This document shows positions 13,567 through 17,193 of a DNA stretch of 17,193 nt, one piece after another; position 1 is the first letter of the stretch, and every line of letters starts with the position of its first letter. The stretch covers positions 1 to 17,193 of the forward strand of contig JAHEOI010000286.1 in assembly GCA_018610125.1 (NCBI GenBank), in the 5' to 3' direction. The notes under the pieces were generated by a model. The model had not been told where the DNA came from, ran no database searches, and saw only the letters and a list, made by a program, of their open reading frames with translations. The stretch is from Verrucomicrobiota bacterium. Lineage in GTDB: Bacteria; Verrucomicrobiota; Verrucomicrobiia; Limisphaerales; JAHEOI01. A program made the position numbers and the translations under genes.

Positions 13567-16036
13567 ACGTCGCTGTTGCCCGGCAAGGCCGATCGGGTCT
13601 CAGCCGTGCCCAATGGGCCCCGAGCCCGGACGGGAAATCGTGACTCAGCGTCTGATTCGGGAAGACTGTCAGGGCCTCGTAATGGACCCATGTCCCATCG
13701 GCCAGAAAATCGATCTCCAGGGTAAATGTCACCGGTTGATCGCTATGGTGGGAAAGCTCCAGTCGCTTCTTATCGTAACCGGTCATCAAATAGGGATCCG
13801 ACACCTGGGCGGCTTCAAGACGGGTCTCTTTCCAGGGTCCCCCGACCCCTCGAGGCTTACCGAATTGCCAGAGGTCATCGACATCGCCGAGCCATAAACC
13901 GACTTTGCCATCATTGTCGGCGAAGAAGTGCCCATCTTCCTCTGCCTCCGCCCGGCAACCGGTGATTACCAACATCCCGCGCCACGAGCAGAAGTCGACA
14001 ATTCGGCAATTGTGAGTACAAACCGGTTTGAGGCGTCGAACGCCGCCGGAGTTTGGACGCGGGAGCCAGTAGATCGTACCGTGAGCATTGAAGAGCTCTC
14101 GCTCGGTTACGACCTCGCGGGCATCACGCGCGCGGCCGAAGGCTGTCGGTTCATCAAATGCCGGATCGCCTTTTGGCAACCGAAACCGCTCTCCGTCGTG
14201 GCCGGGAACCACCACCGAGGCCTCATCCACGAGGAATTGAGGGTCACCGATCGCGGCTTCTTCCTTCAGAAGCTCATGGGTTTTCTTATCCTGAACCTGC
14301 TTTAAGTTGAGCTCCTTATCCATTTCATAATAACCGGCTTCCCGTAACCCACCCTTGCGATCGACAGTCCATGCCGCAAACTGAAGTGTCCCGTGATCCT
14401 CACCACGCGGGCGAACCAGCCCCAAACTTCGAGGGGTCGCCGGATCCGCTGACGCAATCGACCGAATTATTGACGTGTCCGTTATCGCGCCGCCGCCATA
14501 ACCGAAATGGCAATAAGCAGTCACATCCTTGGCGTCGCGATCCGTCTTTAGGCGAATCCACTCGGCTTTCAAGTCGTCCTCGAACGCATACCGGCGATAG
14601 CTCCCGATCGGAGCCCAGACCGTTTCAAGCTCTTCCCAATCGCCGTCCCCATTTCGATCGATCTCAATGGTGAAGGTAATCGGCTTCTCGCTATTGTGAG
14701 TAAGGTGAAGCTGTCGTCGGTCAAAGCCCCGCAGCAGGAATGGGTCGGACGGCGTTTCGGCACGGACATCGTCGTGTGCCCACAGCCCGCCCCAACCGGC
14801 GGGCCGTCCGCACCGGTGCAGACCTTCCCACGTCGCAAACCAGATATTGGACTGCGATTGGCCGACAAGGCTCTCTCCGTGACCAAACTTGCTTCTGGCG
14901 GCGTCATCGCAGCCAAAGACGATCCGGTCCTGCCATCGCGCAAAGTCGGCTGTCATCTTCAGATAGCATCCGATTGGAGCGGGTGCGGAAGCATGCGCTT
15001 TCGAAAAATCCCCGGGGAAATCAAACCACATCCCATGCATGTTCATCAGATATTCCCCATTGGGACCGACCTGCCGGATCCGGGGCCATTCCGTGAACCA
15101 CCCATGCAGGCCTTCATAACTGTAGTCTCCCTTTGGCAGCCGAAAGCTGTACCACGTGCCCTCGTCGAGCAGCTTTAGGACGAGCGATCGGTGATCCCAT
15201 CCAATCGTCCAAAGCGGCGCTTCAGTCGAAGGATTTGCCCGGATGCCTCCCGGGCCGGTAACATCCGTGAACTGCGTTCGCTCATGCACCTCCCATTGCT
15301 TTCCGTCCCACTCCGCCAAACATCCCGACGGCTGAGCAAATGCCGCCGGATCGGTCACACCGCCGGCACCATACTCCCCGTTGTTGGCATAGACGACACG
15401 CCCCTGAGCGGTGTAAGCCCCTTTACCATGGTACCCCGGCAGTGTGTCACCGCCATGCCCGCCGGAGGTGGTGTTGGCATCGGGATAGAGTGTCTTAACA
15501 GTCAACGAGCGGACGTCGACTTCATACATCCCCTCCTCCATCGTGAGGTAGTAAAGCTTCCCGGCCGGATCGGTCAAATGTCGGGCATTTCCCGTTGGGC
15601 GTCCCGGCATCCGCTCGTAAGGGATCGCTCGGACATTGCGATTGGAATCGATCGCGTAGGGCCCGATAAACAACTGATCCGATTCAGCGTGGATCATCCG
15701 ATTGGCCGGCGTCCCGCCAATGCTCTCGGGATGCTTCTTCATTTCGAGCGCCGGCGTGATCTCGTAGAGCCCATCGTCACTCCCGTTAGGACGATGCGGG
15801 GAATAAGTAACAAACCATAAGCGCCCGGCCCAAGCAACCACCGCACCGATACCACATTCACCTTGATGATTGAAAACCGCCAAATGCGGATAGCGTCCGC
15901 TGACAGCAATCCCCTTGCCCTTCGGTTCGGCCGCTTGTAGCAACTTTCGGCCCCATAAAGGCAAGCTCCCCAAAAACAAGGATGCTTTCAGGAATTCTCG
16001 CCGGTCCATCCAATCCAATTTCGAAGCCGTTCGCAT
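13553..16036 (-). CDS. Tat-exported propeller-like protein with duplicated C-terminal module
   Basis: This is an 827-residue protein of unknown function. The N-terminus has a twin-arginine signal: DRREFLKA at residues 11-18, a hydrophobic stretch SLFLGSLPLW, and a likely cleavage near LQA-AE. The body has Trp/Gly-rich repeats resembling a propeller (GRLWFVTYSPH, KLYYLTMEEGMYEVD, GRVVYANNGEYGAGG). Two related modules of ~115 residues (397-512 and 713-827) share the pattern of a GKP-x-G-x-GG-x-W segment, SDP-[FY]-L, then L-x-L-x-H-x-S and FT-[IL]-EID. The frame is open to 16093, but the ATG at 16036 follows AAGAGGAAAGAGG and directly precedes the Tat signal, so I chose it; 16009 is possible. 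Tat export suggests the protein folds or binds a cofactor in the cytoplasm. lgt is divergent, 69 bp away. It may act with GH9 at the cell surface (inference). Confidence 0.85.
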   Translation of the reverse strand: MRTASKLDWMDRREFLKASLFLGSLPLWGRKLLQAAEPKGKGIAVSGRYPHLAVFNHQGECGIGAVVAWAGRLWFVTYSPHRPNGSDDGLYEITPALEMKKHPESIGGTPANRMIHAESDQLFIGPYAIDSNRNVRAIPYERMPGRPTGNARHLTDPAGKLYYLTMEEGMYEVDVRSLTVKTLYPDANTTSGGHGGDTLPGYHGKGAYTAQGRVVYANNGEYGAGGVTDPAAFAQPSGCLAEWDGKQWEVHERTQFTDVTGPGGIRANPSTEAPLWTIGWDHRSLVLKLLDEGTWYSFRLPKGDYSYEGLHGWFTEWPRIRQVGPNGEYLMNMHGMWFDFPGDFSKAHASAPAPIGCYLKMTADFARWQDRIVFGCDDAARSKFGHGESLVGQSQSNIWFATWEGLHRCGRPAGWGGLWAHDDVRAETPSDPFLLRGFDRRQLHLTHNSEKPITFTIEIDRNGDGDWEELETVWAPIGSYRRYAFEDDLKAEWIRLKTDRDAKDVTAYCHFGYGGGAITDTSIIRSIASADPATPRSLGLVRPRGEDHGTLQFAAWTVDRKGGLREAGYYEMDKELNLKQVQDKKTHELLKEEAAIGDPQFLVDEASVVVPGHDGERFRLPKGDPAFDEPTAFGRARDAREVVTERELFNAHGTIYWLPRPNSGGVRRLKPVCTHNCRIVDFCSWRGMLVITGCRAEAEEDGHFFADNDGKVGLWLGDVDDLWQFGKPRGVGGPWKETRLEAAQVSDPYLMTGYDKKRLELSHHSDQPVTFTLEIDFLADGTWVHYEALTVFPNQTLSHDFPSGLGAHWARLRPDRPCRATATFIYT

Positions 16037-16105
16037 CGCCTCTTTCCTCTTGTATTCCGAGACCTTATCCTTGTCCGAGGTTAAGGGTAGCAAAGGAAAA
16101 CCGCA

Positions 16106-16933
16106 ATGGAGCTTGGAACACTTTTAGCATATTGGACACATGATCTTAGTCCCTTTCTCTGGAAATGGAATGAAAACTTTGGGATCCGCTACTACGGGCT
16201 GGCGTATGTGATCGGGTTTATCTGGCTCTATTTCGGCCTTCGGTACCAGGTGCGCCAAGGGTGGTGTCGATTGTCCGAAGAAAGCTACGACCGTTTCCTG
16301 ACCTGGATGATTGTGGGGGTAATGGTCGGAGGCCGAGTCGGGTATTGTCTCCTCTACACACCGCAAGCCACTTGGGAAAACCCATTGATCATACTTCAGC
16401 CGTGGCGAGGAGGCATGGCCAGCCATGGCGGCTTTATCGGGGTCATCGCGGTTCTTTACTACTATTCGCGGCACTATAAGATCCCATTTTACAATCTGGC
16501 CGACGCCACCACCTTTTGTGCCCCGTTTGCGCTGGGACTCGGACGGATCGCCAATTTCATCAACGGCGAGCTTTGGGGACGCCCCGCCACGGTCCCTTGG
16601 GCCGTGATTTTTCCGCGTGCCGGCGGCGAGGTCCCGCGCCACCCATCTCAACTCTACGAGGCATTGCTTGAGGGGCTGCTCCTAGGCATTGTCTTGTTCA
16701 TCGTCCGGAAGCGCGTTCGTCAGGACGGTATCGTCTCATTAACATTCCTCGGCGGCTACTGCGTCCTCCGGTTCATTGTCGAGTTTTTTAGGGCCCCGGA
16801 CCCCCAGATCGGATTCTATTTCGGCTACTTCACTCAGGGTCAGTTGCTCTCAGTCGTCTTCCTGCTCCTGACCGGGGTGTTGGCGTGGTTTCAGTTTGGG
16901 AGAGCAAGAACGAGAATGCAGTCCGGAAGGTGA
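16106..16933 (+). CDS. lgt: Prolipoprotein diacylglyceryl transferase
   Basis: This is a 275-residue inner-membrane enzyme that moves diacylglyceryl from phosphatidylglycerol to the lipobox Cys of prolipoproteins. It has about seven hydrophobic segments. Family signatures are present: SHGGFIG, with His107 matching the conserved His103 of E. coli; the signature GLGRIANFINGELWGR at 144-159, with Arg147, Asn150, Glu155 and Gly158; RHPSQLYEA at 178-186; and EFFRAPD at 226-232. Length is normal. The usual GRIGNF reads GRIANF here, a mild substitution. The ATG at 16106 has AAAGGA 8-9 nt upstream. It is divergent from the Tat-exported protein gene with only 69 bp between the starts, so the promoters probably overlap; I could not pick out clear -10/-35 boxes. 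Confidence 0.96.
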   Translation: MELGTLLAYWTHDLSPFLWKWNENFGIRYYGLAYVIGFIWLYFGLRYQVRQGWCRLSEESYDRFLTWMIVGVMVGGRVGYCLLYTPQATWENPLIILQPWRGGMASHGGFIGVIAVLYYYSRHYKIPFYNLADATTFCAPFALGLGRIANFINGELWGRPATVPWAVIFPRAGGEVPRHPSQLYEALLEGLLLGIVLFIVRKRVRQDGIVSLTFLGGYCVLRFIVEFFRAPDPQIGFYFGYFTQGQLLSVVFLLLTGVLAWFQFGRARTRMQSGR

Positions 16934-16987
16934 TCCGGGCTCGATCATTGAGCGTCCCGACTAATCTCGAGAAGGAGGTTTTGAACC

Positions 16988-17107
16988 ATTGGTATCGGCC
17001 AGCCGCCATGGAAGACGAAATTACAGTTTTTGATAGACGAGCGCTTCGCTGCTTACCGAGACAGAGGGCTCCTGTCACCTGTTCGTTCCGAGAAGCCCTT
17101 GAATTAA
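16988..17107 (+). CDS. Possible 39-residue ORF with AUU start (doubtful)
   Basis: A strong AAGGAGG at 16972-16978 has no ATG, GTG or TTG at usable spacing: a TTG at 16981 is too close, and one at 16989 runs into a stop after 14 codons. An ATT at 16988, 9 nt downstream, opens a frame of 39 codons ending in KLQFLIDERFAAYRDRGLLS and a TAA. The composition looks protein-like and it follows lgt by 54 bp. AUU starts are rare, so this may be chance or a decayed gene. An alternative ATG at 17008 in another frame stays open to the window end but has codons unlike the neighbours. Confidence 0.2.
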   Translation: MGIGQPPWKTKLQFLIDERFAAYRDRGLLSPVRSEKPLN

Positions 17108-17193
17108 CAGTTAATCGTGTCACGCTCGGCCCGCCTGTGGCTGTCGAGCCGGCGTTCGATCCGGCGAGCTCGGCGGGCAAGGTCCGGGTCTTC
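17104..17193 (-). CDS. Possible C-terminal end of a minus-strand gene (partial)
   Basis: The minus-strand frame entering at the window edge is open for 29 codons and ends in TAA at 17104-17106. It reads as a charged, helix-like sequence (ARRARRIERRLDSHRRAERD) with GC-rich third positions like the real genes here. It may be the tail of a gene starting outside the window and converging on lgt. The stretch is too short to name, and overlapping plus-strand frames are also open. A perfect palindrome with one central base, ATTAAC-A-GTTAAT, lies at 17103-17115 over its stop codon. Confidence 0.3.
   Translation of the reverse strand, partial: EDPDLARRARRIERRLDSHRRAERDTINC

Noticed and set aside
16037..16105. 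Divergent promoters between lgt and the Tat-exported protein gene
   Set aside because: Only weak matches (TTGCTA and GATAAG on the minus strand, each 4 of 6 to consensus) were found; not enough to annotate.
16830..17180. 116-residue minus-strand ORF over the end of lgt
   Set aside because: It overlaps about 100 bp of lgt, has low-complexity Ser/Thr/Arg composition and no motif.

Overview
The window looks like a chromosomal segment from a PVC-superphylum bacterium, most likely Verrucomicrobiota, with Planctomycetota as the alternative. The main reason is the protein content. A very long secreted protein carries the PVC-type propeller / HEAT / c-type haem architecture, a diheme cytochrome is paired with a sorbosone-dehydrogenase-like propeller, and there is a large Tat-exported propeller-like protein. 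The sequence is moderately GC-rich and densely packed, with short intergenic gaps. No tRNA, rRNA, CRISPR array, transposase or phage gene was found.

Layout. Positions 1-2958 (+): the 3' part of a secreted diheme c-type cytochrome overlaps a secreted sorbosone-dehydrogenase-like beta-propeller, probably forming an oxidoreductase pair. Positions 3120-6563 (-): a block reads, in transcription order, eboA-like, eboB-like (TatD-family metal hydrolase), then cysS 18 bp downstream. An 80-bp nested inverted repeat lies between eboA and eboB. Positions 6751-11457 (-): one 1568-residue secreted protein joins a degenerate SGNH domain, a PVC propeller, HEAT-like repeats and a CxxCH cytochrome domain. Positions 11458-11742: a 285-bp divergent control region contains a 72-bp 'palindrome of palindromes' with compensatory base changes and a minus-strand terminator-like hairpin. 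Positions 11743-13566 (+): a secreted GH9-family glycosidase. Positions 13553-16036 (-): a Tat-exported protein with two related C-terminal modules, convergent with and overlapping the GH9 gene. Positions 16106-16933 (+): lgt, the prolipoprotein diacylglyceryl transferase. The last 260 bp hold only weak candidate ORFs.

How it fits together (inference). Four of the large genes encode exported proteins with haem, propeller or glycosidase domains, which suits extracytoplasmic breakdown and oxidation of polysaccharides or sugar-like compounds. The eboA-eboB pair points to the ebo cluster, associated in cyanobacteria with moving a metabolite precursor to the periplasm, but no eboC-F follows here. 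cysS and lgt are housekeeping genes. The most interesting items are the reduced ebo locus with its structured intergenic element, the palindromic repeat in the GH9 divergent promoter region, and the very large SGNH-propeller-cytochrome fusion.
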